A stretch of DNA of 64,000 nt from Treponema sp. GTDB taxonomy: Bacteria > Spirochaetota > Spirochaetia > Treponematales > Treponemataceae. The DNA lies in the NCBI GenBank assembly GCA_024402505.1, contig JAKSTP010000004.1:25593-89592 (forward strand). Direction: 5' to 3'. The notes beneath the pieces are model-generated. The model was not told the DNA's origin. It made no database searches and was given only the letters and a program-made list of their open reading frames with translations. The translations under genes were made by a program, and so were the position numbers. Positions 1 to 7,497 of this stretch are shown in pieces; the first letter of the stretch is position 1, and each line of letters opens with the position of its first letter.

Positions 1-1292
1 ATATACAATCGTTTCAAAGTATACTGATAAGTAGCCCCGGCACGAAGATTAGTGTCTGTTACAACCTTATACACATCCCCAACCTTTTCCAATAAAAGGT
101 TTTTCTTGTCATCAAATCCAGATTCCTGTCGTACTAATTCATATGTAATATCTGCATTTCCCTGGTCTGCATCGTCAATTTGAATCTCGATTTTGTCTTT
201 ATAACCATCTATAACTGTAAATTCGGGATATTTCAATACATTGTTAGTTACCAATACTTCCTGTGTAGAAGCTTCTGCAATTATTTTTGTTTCATCATCA
301 AGACTTTCTGTATTTTTTTCTACAATATACAAAGTCCATACATAATAACCACGGAGCTCATTTTTCTTTGCAAGATCAGAAAAATCAACAGTGTATTCCA
401 AAGTATCCAAGTCTGCTGTTGAAATTTTACTGATATCTGGCGGTGGACAAGGTTCCCCATCTTTATATGGTCTTACCTGTTCCGTTTTCAAAAAATATTC
501 TACATCTGATTTTTTAGAATTATCACTCCAAGTAAGATTCAGTTTTACTTTCATTACGTTAGGAGATACCAGAGATGGAATAGATGAAGCAATGACCGGC
601 GGAGAAATCAAATATCCAGTGATATTCTTTTCTTTTACAAGCGAAGCAATAGGTTTATTTCTCGCTGCTGAACTGTATGCCTTTACATTAAACTGATACA
701 AATCTTTATGAAGTCCTGAAAAAATCACAACATTTCCATCAGGAAGATCTGTTGCATTAATTGATTTTACAATTTCTTCACCTTTACTATTCTTACATTC
801 AATTTCATAAGTAATACGATCTTTATAGAGTTCTTCACTTTTCATAAACCAATAAAGCCGCACTTCGTTATTTTCAGAATCTTCTTCAATATTTGTTATT
901 TCTGGTCTTGCTAAAGATACTCCCTGAAATATTTTACTGGCTAAAGATTCTATTTCTTTTCCGTTTTCTCTGGTAACTGCAGTTACATAAAAAAATTTTT
1001 TTATTCCAGGTTTTACTTTATAGGAATACTCAGTTTTTTTTACAAAATATGACTCATTTGCTTCAAATGAGTCATTCAAAACATAGACTTTATAGCCAAT
1101 AGAATTTGGAACAGATTCCCATTTCAAAACAATCTCACCAGGTAATCCATTAGAAACAGATCTAATTGTTGGTGTACCAAACTGTTTTACAATTGAATCA
1201 GCAGAATCTGAAGAAGGAAGCTCTATAACTGGTGTACTGCAAGAAAAGAAACAAGAAATGAAACATATTAAAAGTAAAAAATTCTTCCTCAT
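1..1292 (-). CDS. Fibronectin-type-III-like lipoprotein, C-terminus outside window
   Basis: An open frame runs without a stop from ATG 1292 to the window edge (430 codons seen), so the C-terminus is missing. The N-terminus has a basic MRKN, a short hydrophobic core and a spirochaetal lipobox ending in FFSC (Cys18; Cys14 is an alternative), predicting a lipid-anchored envelope protein. The rest is a series of beta-rich segments of about 90-100 residues of the kind LPGEIVLKWESVPNSIGYKV and VRLYWFMKSEE, typical of Fn3-like modules that act as spacers or binding surfaces. Such multi-Fn3 lipoproteins are common in Treponema; the ligand is unknown. The start is supported by a TATAAT box 7 nt before the ATG and no Shine-Dalgarno site, so the mRNA is probably leaderless. 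Its promoter interlocks with that of the divergent gene at 1348. Confidence 0.75.
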   Translation of the reverse strand, partial: MRKNFLLLICFISCFFSCSTPVIELPSSDSADSIVKQFGTPTIRSVSNGLPGEIVLKWESVPNSIGYKVYVLNDSFEANESYFVKKTEYSYKVKPGIKKFFYVTAVTRENGKEIESLASKIFQGVSLARPEITNIEEDSENNEVRLYWFMKSEELYKDRITYEIECKNSKGEEIVKSINATDLPDGNVVIFSGLHKDLYQFNVKAYSSAARNKPIASLVKEKNITGYLISPPVIASSIPSLVSPNVMKVKLNLTWSDNSKKSDVEYFLKTEQVRPYKDGEPCPPPDISKISTADLDTLEYTVDFSDLAKKNELRGYYVWTLYIVEKNTESLDDETKIIAEASTQEVLVTNNVLKYPEFTVIDGYKDKIEIQIDDADQGNADITYELVRQESGFDDKKNLLLEKVGDVYKVVTDTNLRAGATYQYTLKRLY

Positions 1293-1299
1293 AAAGGGC

Positions 1300-1328
1300 A
1301 TTATATTGTAAATTGAAGCAACATTCAA
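1300..1328 (-). promoter_or_regulatory. Promoter of Fn3 lipoprotein (leaderless type)
   Basis: On the minus strand TTGAAT (1328-1323), a 17-bp spacer and a perfect TATAAT (1305-1300), followed by 7 nt and the ATG at 1292. Transcription would begin at or next to the start codon. The site overlaps the divergent promoter for the gene at 1348. Confidence 0.6.
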
Positions 1329-1340
1329 ATTCCTTTATAC
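1313..1340 (+). promoter_or_regulatory. Promoter of small multidrug export family gene (leaderless type)
   Basis: TTGAAG (1313-1318), a 16-bp spacer and TATACT (1335-1340), then 7 nt to ATG 1348. No Shine-Dalgarno sequence precedes the gene. It lies in the same 55-bp gap as the divergent promoter of the lipoprotein gene. Confidence 0.55.
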
Positions 1341-1347
1341 TGTGGGC

Positions 1348-1818
1348 ATGAAAAACTTTCTGTGGATTTTTTTTATTTCGATGGTTCCTCTTATTGAGCT
1401 CCGCGGTGCAATTCCCGTTTCTCAGGCTCTGGAAATGCCAGTGATTGCCTCTTTTATTGTTTGTATTATCGGGAACATGCTGCCGGTTCCAGTAATTTTC
1501 CTTTTTGCAAGAAAAGTGCTGGAATGGGGACAGGATAAAAGATTTATCGGAAAGTTCTTTACCTTCTGCCTGGAAAAAGGTCACAAGGCCGGTGAAAAGC
1601 TTACTTCAAAAGTGGGCCGAGGTGTTTTTGTTGCACTGCTGCTTTTTGTAGGCATTCCAATTCCCGGAACAGGGGCCTGGACCGGAACTCTGGCCGCAAG
1701 CCTTATGGACATGAATTTCCGCGACACAGTAATTGCCGTTATGCTTGGAGTACTTCTTGCCGGCGTAATAATGATGCTGGGCAGCTTCGGAGTGTTCGCA
1801 GGCGTACGGGCCATGTAA
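1348..1818 (+). CDS. Small multidrug export family membrane protein (COG2426-type)
   Basis: A protein of about 156 residues that is almost wholly hydrophobic. The opening MVPLIELRGAIPVSQAL and the later VGIPIPGTGAWTGTLAASL are signatures of the Sm_multidrug_ex family (COG2426), small integral membrane proteins related in pattern to the DedA/SNARE-associated group. The family name implies drug export but biochemical function is not established. A GTG at 1342 is in frame, but ATG 1348 is favoured because a TATACT box ends 7 nt upstream, leaving no room for a leader. It is monocistronic: the next gene is convergent and a structured repeat element lies between them. Confidence 0.8.
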   Translation: MKNFLWIFFISMVPLIELRGAIPVSQALEMPVIASFIVCIIGNMLPVPVIFLFARKVLEWGQDKRFIGKFFTFCLEKGHKAGEKLTSKVGRGVFVALLLFVGIPIPGTGAWTGTLAASLMDMNFRDTVIAVMLGVLLAGVIMMLGSFGVFAGVRAM

Positions 1819-1847
1819 AAATACGTGCAGGATGACATAGCCTATTG

Positions 1848-2016
1848 TTGAAAATACGGGAAGGAAGGAAGTGGCTGCAAACAACACTCGCAGGACGGAA
1901 CATAGTTTCCTTACCGGCCTGCGCGTGTAGCGACGCTAGCTAGCGGTGTTTGTAGTCACTTACTGACTGGTAGTATTTTCAAGCGGTAGAGAATGCCTTC
2001 CTTCCCGTATTTTCAA
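1848..2016. repeat. Structured inverted-repeat element (MITE-like or ncRNA-like)
   Basis: A perfect 21-bp inverted repeat (1848-1868 and 1996-2016, starting TTGAAAATACGGG) bounds a 127-bp interior that is itself self-complementary. AAGTGGCTGCAAAC (1869-1882) pairs with GTTTGTAGTCACTT (1948-1961) allowing two G-U pairs. GCAGGACGG (1890-1898) pairs with CCGGCCTGC (1914-1922) with one mismatch. TAGCGACGCTA (1929-1939) is a local palindrome. It lies between convergent genes. No obvious target-site duplication is seen, and no U-tract typical of an intrinsic terminator follows. It could be a nonautonomous mobile element, an intergenic repeat or a structured transcript end. Confidence 0.6.
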
Positions 2017-2033
2017 ACCTTAGCTTCGATTTA

Positions 2034-3530
2034 CTATTCTTCGTACCGTTTTGCCAAAGCTGGTTCTTCGAAACGGAGACGGATTTCTGGGAGTGCTTTC
2101 AGTTCGCAATAGGTGTCTGTCATCCAGCTGCCGTTTGGCACATCATCTACATTTATGCCATCTTCCTGGCCAGGATAATCGTTGAGACCGCTGGCAGGTG
2201 GTGCAAAAATGTGCAGTTCCATGTCTGTGGCTCCGTCCAGTGGTTTGTCCCAGAACAAGGTCATAAAATCAACAAATTTAACGCCAGGTTTTTTGTAGAA
2301 CCAGTAGCCACCCAATTCCAGCATCAGGTTTGCGTTTTCAAGTTCCCCATCAAAATAGGCTTCGGCAAATACAGGCTGTTTTTCAAAATGGAGAGGCATG
2401 GCTACGCCTTCGGCATCTTCTGCACCACCCCAGCGGAGTCTGGCCGGAAGACTGATCTTTCCATCATCAACAATTGGCTGACTGAAGAATGGTCTGTGGA
2501 GTTTCTTTCTATAAACATCCATCAAAGGCTGTTCAATGCCAACGTCAGGATTATTTGGGTCGGTTACTTCAAGACCAAGGCGGCCGTCATCACGGAACTG
2601 ATACAAAGTAAAAGCTGTAAGCCACTTGTCTTCCTCTTTTTCAAGGCGGTCCATAAAATAGCGCATTGTGTTTGCCTGAACAACGGCTCCAGTTACATCA
2701 CCGTCGGCATTCATTTCGCTCATTACAAAAGGCTTGTCCTGCCCCGTAATCTCCCGCAATCTGAGCACTGTCTTTCTGGCTTTTTCGTAAACTTCATCAA
2801 CATCGTAGGCAGCCATATTTACGTTTCCCTTTTCGGCAATGTCGTTTGGCCAGCCCCAGTGAAGTGAAAGATAATTGTCACCGCTCCAGATATCTGCAAT
2901 CTTGTGGGCTTCAAGGAAAATATCTTCCATTTCGATTTTTCCTTCGTTTTCAAGGTACATTCCGGCACAAAGGATTGTTTTTACGTTTGGAGCATATTCT
3001 TTTAAGATTTTTGCAAAGCGCACAAAAAAATCTGCCAGTTCCTGATAAGTTGCCCGTTTATTAAAACAGAACCAGGTTCCTGTGCATTCGTGATTTACAC
3101 GGAGAAGAAGGCGTCCGTATGGTCGAAGGTCTTTGGCCACGGCAATAAGATATTCATCTTCAAGATGTGGATCAACTGTAATTGTAAGAACAACATCCTG
3201 GCCCCGCTGACGGATTTCCTTCATATAACAGAATGGCTCACCATTTCTATCACCGTTGAGTCCGTTTTTAAGTCCCCCCATGTATGGAAAATAATCTTCG
3301 TAAGGAAAATTCCAGGCACCGCCGTCCTTGTTTTTTGGGAAAGCTTCACATGCACGAACAGGCCAGCCCTTATCTTTTGGATAATAGGTGTACATAAGGC
3401 TAATTCCACGATGAACTTTCTTCATTTTTCGCAAAAGATAGTCCTGATTAACATAAAAGCCTCGTTCACTTCCATCGCCCATATCCAGAGCACAATTGGC
3501 CTGAGTAAGTTTTACTTTCTTGATTTCCAT
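2034..3530 (-). CDS. Glycoside hydrolase-like TIM-barrel protein (clan GH-A, GH26-like)
   Basis: 498 residues, no signal peptide, so probably cytoplasmic. The catalytic region resembles GH26 and other clan GH-A enzymes: LLRVNHECTGTWFCF places an acid/base Glu at residue 148 (compare the HE-x-x-G-x-WF motif of mannanases), and KPFVMSEMNADGD gives a candidate nucleophile Glu272. The first ~350 residues fit a barrel, and the last ~130 are beta-rich, possibly a carbohydrate-binding or sandwich domain. GH26 enzymes act on mannans or mixed beta-glucans; the substrate here is not inferable. Translation starts at ATG 3530 behind GGAAGG. It faces the structured repeat and stands alone. It could be another clan GH-A family; the two-glutamate reading is inference from motif spacing. 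Confidence 0.5.
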   Translation of the reverse strand: MEIKKVKLTQANCALDMGDGSERGFYVNQDYLLRKMKKVHRGISLMYTYYPKDKGWPVRACEAFPKNKDGGAWNFPYEDYFPYMGGLKNGLNGDRNGEPFCYMKEIRQRGQDVVLTITVDPHLEDEYLIAVAKDLRPYGRLLLRVNHECTGTWFCFNKRATYQELADFFVRFAKILKEYAPNVKTILCAGMYLENEGKIEMEDIFLEAHKIADIWSGDNYLSLHWGWPNDIAEKGNVNMAAYDVDEVYEKARKTVLRLREITGQDKPFVMSEMNADGDVTGAVVQANTMRYFMDRLEKEEDKWLTAFTLYQFRDDGRLGLEVTDPNNPDVGIEQPLMDVYRKKLHRPFFSQPIVDDGKISLPARLRWGGAEDAEGVAMPLHFEKQPVFAEAYFDGELENANLMLELGGYWFYKKPGVKFVDFMTLFWDKPLDGATDMELHIFAPPASGLNDYPGQEDGINVDDVPNGSWMTDTYCELKALPEIRLRFEEPALAKRYEE

Positions 3531-3618
3531 AAAAATACCTTCCGATTAGAAGTTTATCAGAGAAATAACAAAATATATGTCAAATATTTTGGTATAAAGT
3601 GAAAATCTGCAGAAAATT

Positions 3619-5286
3619 TTACAGTTTCTCGGCAAACTCTTCCCGGGTAATTGGTCTGTCAAAGAAATATCCCTGGGCAAGGAAACAGCCACAGTTTTTC
3701 AAAAGCTGCACTTCTTCCCGGGTTTCAACTCCTTCAACAATACACTCAAGTCCAAGTCCGTTGGCCAGAGAAATAATGGACTTAAACATAAAGTTTTCTC
3801 GGGAACCTTCAAAAAGTGCGCCGTGAAGAATGCTTTTGTCAATTTTAAGCACAGTCCAAGGATAGTCGCGGATTAAAGAAAGTGATGAAAATCCTGTTCC
3901 AAAATCGTCAACGGCGGTAGTAATGTTTGCATCCCGAAGACCTACAACCAGTTCCTGCAGTTCCCTGGCTCCTACTTCCGAAGAAGATTCAGTCAGTTCA
4001 ATCTGAATAAGGGATCTTGGAATATTGTGAGAATCTATAATGCCGGAAATTACCGAAACCAGATTGTCTATGTCCATGGAACATCGGGAAAGGTTTACTG
4101 AAACAGTTTTTACGTTACGGCCTTCATCCATCCAGCGGCGAAGATCGGCACAAACGTGATTCAGCATGTACATATCCAGGAATTTAATTGAATAGTTGCT
4201 TTCCAGAATTGGAATAAACTGATCCGGGTAAATCATGCTGCCGTTGTGCTTCCATCGAACCAATGCTTCGGCCCCGCACAAACTGTAATCATGAAGATTT
4301 ACTTTCGGCTGATAATAAACAGAGAATTCTTCCTTTTCCAGAGCGTCCTTAAAAATCTGTTCAATAAACTGACGGTTCCATACTTTGTCCCGGAAACTTC
4401 CATCATACTCAACAAGCTTGCGGCCCGGCTTCTTTTTGGCAGACTGCATGGCCACACTAATGGAATTTACAATCTCCCGAGGAGTATCAAATCCTGTTAA
4501 ATCCATGTTGAGGCCAACGTGAGCCGACAAAGCAATTGTTTCTACCCGTCCGTCTGGTTTTTCCACATCAAGGGAAACACCGTTCATAATCTGAAGAAGG
4601 TCTCCAACAAGCTCCTTTCGGAATAAGGCAACACCGTTATCGCCGCCAAGGGAACCAACCAGACCGTCACTGCCTACAGCGCTTTCAATAATCTTGAAGT
4701 AACGTCCCAAAAGCACAGTGCCGGCTTCATCGGTAATCTGTTTGTTGATAAAAGCAAACCGCTGCACATTAAAAAAGATGGCGGCATATCGCTCAATTGA
4801 TTTGTCCTGAATCTTCTTGTCAATTTCCATGAACACTTTTCGCAGCTTGTAAACCGGGAAACGGTCGTCATGGTCGGCACAGTAATTCATGTAAGAAATA
4901 AGGGTAAACCATCCGTTCAACGCAAAAAGAGTCTTTTCAAAAAGTTTTATAATCTCGTATTCTTCTTCTGTCCAGTCAGGTTCACCTTTAATGCGGTAAA
5001 AACGGGTTTTTACACTAATAACAGTTTCTGTTGTATAGGTAAGGGTTGTAAACTGATCTTCATCATAATTGGAAGACTGATAAAAAACTACGTTCAAATC
5101 TCCGTGAAGATACTGCTGTTTCATAATTGGTGTTTTGAAGATTTCAATTTTTCCAATTCGAAGGAGGTCTGCAATTTGTCCAAGAAGTGCCTGCATCTGA
5201 GGTGCTTCAAATGCATATCGTTTTCGTGATTCTTCAAGAAGCTGATCCGACAAACTGTGGTATTTTGCTAATAAAGTTTCTGCCAT
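3619..5286 (-). CDS. Degenerate GGDEF / EAL c-di-GMP phosphodiesterase
   Basis: 555 residues. The N-terminal ~170 residues are of unknown fold. A GGDEF-like domain follows whose active site reads SLGGDNGVALF (near residue 213): the EF of GGDEF is lost, so it is probably not a cyclase. The EAL domain from about 310 is intact: GAEALVRW (near 338), SVNLSR, IELTES, DDFGTGFSSL, LKIDKS and EGVE are all present, covering the metal-binding and catalytic residues known for active EAL phosphodiesterases. It should hydrolyse c-di-GMP to pGpG in the cytoplasm. The start codon overlaps the stop of the upstream membrane sensor (TAATG), with AGGAG about 9 nt before it, so it is translationally coupled and likely the output of that sensor. 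Confidence 0.9.
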   Translation of the reverse strand: MAETLLAKYHSLSDQLLEESRKRYAFEAPQMQALLGQIADLLRIGKIEIFKTPIMKQQYLHGDLNVVFYQSSNYDEDQFTTLTYTTETVISVKTRFYRIKGEPDWTEEEYEIIKLFEKTLFALNGWFTLISYMNYCADHDDRFPVYKLRKVFMEIDKKIQDKSIERYAAIFFNVQRFAFINKQITDEAGTVLLGRYFKIIESAVGSDGLVGSLGGDNGVALFRKELVGDLLQIMNGVSLDVEKPDGRVETIALSAHVGLNMDLTGFDTPREIVNSISVAMQSAKKKPGRKLVEYDGSFRDKVWNRQFIEQIFKDALEKEEFSVYYQPKVNLHDYSLCGAEALVRWKHNGSMIYPDQFIPILESNYSIKFLDMYMLNHVCADLRRWMDEGRNVKTVSVNLSRCSMDIDNLVSVISGIIDSHNIPRSLIQIELTESSSEVGARELQELVVGLRDANITTAVDDFGTGFSSLSLIRDYPWTVLKIDKSILHGALFEGSRENFMFKSIISLANGLGLECIVEGVETREEVQLLKNCGCFLAQGYFFDRPITREEFAEKL

Positions 5287-7433
5287 TATCTGTCTCCTGT
5301 TCCTGAAGATACTTTTAACTGAGGTACCCTCATTGTAAGTTCAATTCTTCCGTCATTTACAGAAATTGAGTGTGTACCGCCAATTCGTTCCAGTACTTTA
5401 AGTGCCGATACAACCTGCTGTTCAAAGAATGTCAAATCCTTTACATCAAGATTCAGATTTGATTTTTTCCAGAGCTTAAACTTGGTAATCTCTTCGGAAA
5501 TAACGTCCAAATCTGCAGTAGAAACCCTGATAATAACATCGTCGGAATAAGTTTTTTCTTCGTGATCAAAAATCACCTTGATGTCGGCAGCATTTTCTTT
5601 GGAAAGTGCACCTACCAGCTGTGAAATCACTGATTCAACTGTATGACGGTCTCCAAAAACTGTTGTAGAACTGCTGCAGGCTACTGTTACCTGGCACTCA
5701 GTTTCACCGTTCATGTAGGCAAGGTTTACCGAACGCTTGAAAGTGTCCGAAAGGTTATCCAGACTGTATTCTTCATCTTTTGTAGCATCTGCAACGCTGG
5801 CAAACTGGACGTAAGCGGAAGAATCCTGGAAATCATCAAGGAGTTCCCGTGCCTGTGCCGAAAGAAGCAGAAGGTCGGTTTTTACCTGCTTAGAGGATTT
5901 TTCGGTGGTAAGACTATCCATCTCTTTGATCCACTTCTGGGCGTGTTCCACAACTTCAGCATTTTTTGCCATCAGATGACGGATATTAACCTGCTCGTTT
6001 TCCTTCCACATTTTGTATGTAAGGTTTTTTTCCAGAGTGCCGCAGCCAAAGAGTTCCATATTGAAAATGATTCCCATGAGGCGCTTGGCAAGATCTTCTT
6101 CCGAAAGCAGACAGCCTGGCAGTGCGGTCATTTCCATTACACCGTAAGACCGGCCGTTCATCATAATTTTTCGTGTGTGAATCAACACTTCTGGATCTGG
6201 ATTTTCTTCACCGGCAATAATTTTTCCGTCAAGATCCCGGACTACAATGTTTGCCTTTGTATTGGTTTTGTAGGTCTCAACCATTTTGTGAAGAACACTT
6301 TCATCCACAAGATCAGAGAAAAGCAGTTTGTTTCTGTAAAGATCGTTTCCGTTCAAAGCCATGTTCATGCGCACAACAAGACGCTGGGTGGCTTCTGCAA
6401 TCATCTTGATTTCCTGAATATTGTTTTCCACTTTTACGGAGCTGGTAAAATCGCCGTCGGCAGCTTTTTTAAGGCGCATTGCCAGATATTCAGAAGGCTT
6501 TGAAATGCGGTTGGAAAGCTGTCTTGCGTGGATCCAGATAAACAGAACGGCCAGACACACAATGATAATGATCAGGATGGCAAGAACCTGGAAATAACCT
6601 AGGAAGTCGTCAAAAAGGGCATGGATCTGGATATGCCAGTTGGGAGTTTCATCAATGTGAGTGCCTGCCATGCGCCAGATTTTTCCCTTTATCGAATATT
6701 TCAGAGAGGCATTTTCTTCTTCCATGGACTTTCTGTCCATTTCGGCGTATTTTGCATAAGCTTTGTTGGTCTGAGCAGATTTCTGGGCATTGAAACGCTG
6801 TTTTACCATATTCTTGTCTTTGGCGGCAATAAGGGTACCTTCACTGTTGATTACATAAACCAATGTATGCTCACCAAAACTGATTTTTTCTACAATTTCG
6901 TCCAGAATAGATGGCTGAAGTTTAATTGCAATTACAGCCTTTACCTTGCTGCCATAAATCCCTTTTTCCCACAAAGGTGCGCAAACCAGAACTGTTATGT
7001 CACCTTCCGAAGAAATTTCCGGGTCAGAAATACAGGCTTTTCCATTCCAGGCTGCTTCAAAATAATCGTTTGTTCCAGCCAAAGGGTCTACAATCATGGC
7101 GCTTACAAGATTGTATTCACGGCATTTTGATTCAAGGTAATCTCGTTTTTCGGAAACAGGCACACTATCATCGCTAAGAAATGGAACTGTTCCAAGGTCT
7201 TCTGCAATATTTTTGTAAGATTTAACGGCAAGTGTAACCCGTTCTGATGCAAGTTGAATTTCACTTTCCAGCGTTGTTTTAATGAGTCCAGAAATACTGT
7301 TATGGAACAAGTGGAGACAAAGGACACCTAAAAGGATGATTCCCGATACCGAAGTCATCAACATAGACTTATAAATCAATGTTGACAGTTTCTGGGTCTT
7401 CCTACGATTCCTGCTGTGAAAAGTTTCAGCCAT
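5286..7433 (-). CDS. Membrane sensor: Cache-like domain, HAMP, degenerate kinase-like ATPase
   Basis: 715 residues. A transmembrane segment near residues 23-46 is followed by a ~230-residue extracytoplasmic domain of the Cache/double-Cache type (DEIVEKISFGEHTLVYVINS), a second membrane segment (VLAILIIIIVCLAVLFIWI, about 280-300) and a HAMP region (RISKPSEYLAMRLKKAADGD). The cytoplasmic part has a further ~120-residue sensor-like region and ends in something that resembles a histidine-kinase ATPase fold (DRHTVESVISQLVGAL), but the expected N-box Asn and clear G-boxes are missing, and no phosphoacceptor His motif is evident. I infer a ligand sensor that controls the coupled EAL protein rather than a working kinase. 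Its stop overlaps the EAL start. TATTAT lies 9 nt before the ATG; no Shine-Dalgarno site is seen. Confidence 0.75.
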   Translation of the reverse strand: MAETFHSRNRRKTQKLSTLIYKSMLMTSVSGIILLGVLCLHLFHNSISGLIKTTLESEIQLASERVTLAVKSYKNIAEDLGTVPFLSDDSVPVSEKRDYLESKCREYNLVSAMIVDPLAGTNDYFEAAWNGKACISDPEISSEGDITVLVCAPLWEKGIYGSKVKAVIAIKLQPSILDEIVEKISFGEHTLVYVINSEGTLIAAKDKNMVKQRFNAQKSAQTNKAYAKYAEMDRKSMEEENASLKYSIKGKIWRMAGTHIDETPNWHIQIHALFDDFLGYFQVLAILIIIIVCLAVLFIWIHARQLSNRISKPSEYLAMRLKKAADGDFTSSVKVENNIQEIKMIAEATQRLVVRMNMALNGNDLYRNKLLFSDLVDESVLHKMVETYKTNTKANIVVRDLDGKIIAGEENPDPEVLIHTRKIMMNGRSYGVMEMTALPGCLLSEEDLAKRLMGIIFNMELFGCGTLEKNLTYKMWKENEQVNIRHLMAKNAEVVEHAQKWIKEMDSLTTEKSSKQVKTDLLLLSAQARELLDDFQDSSAYVQFASVADATKDEEYSLDNLSDTFKRSVNLAYMNGETECQVTVACSSSTTVFGDRHTVESVISQLVGALSKENAADIKVIFDHEEKTYSDDVIIRVSTADLDVISEEITKFKLWKKSNLNLDVKDLTFFEQQVVSALKVLERIGGTHSISVNDGRIELTMRVPQLKVSSGTGDR

Positions 7434-7497
7434 AGCAGTACCATAATACCCCGAAAAAAAGGTTTTGAATAGAGTTTTTAGAGATTTTTAAACATTT

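Noticed and set aside
1198..1584. A 128-residue minus-strand frame overlapping the lipoprotein start
   Set aside because: It is out of frame with the lipoprotein, has no signal-like or family features and covers the promoter region; the leaderless start at 1292 explains the locus.
4632..4650. Active diguanylate cyclase domain in the protein at 3619-5286
   Set aside because: The motif reads GGDNG rather than GGDEF/GGEEF, so synthesis activity is unlikely; only the EAL half looks active.
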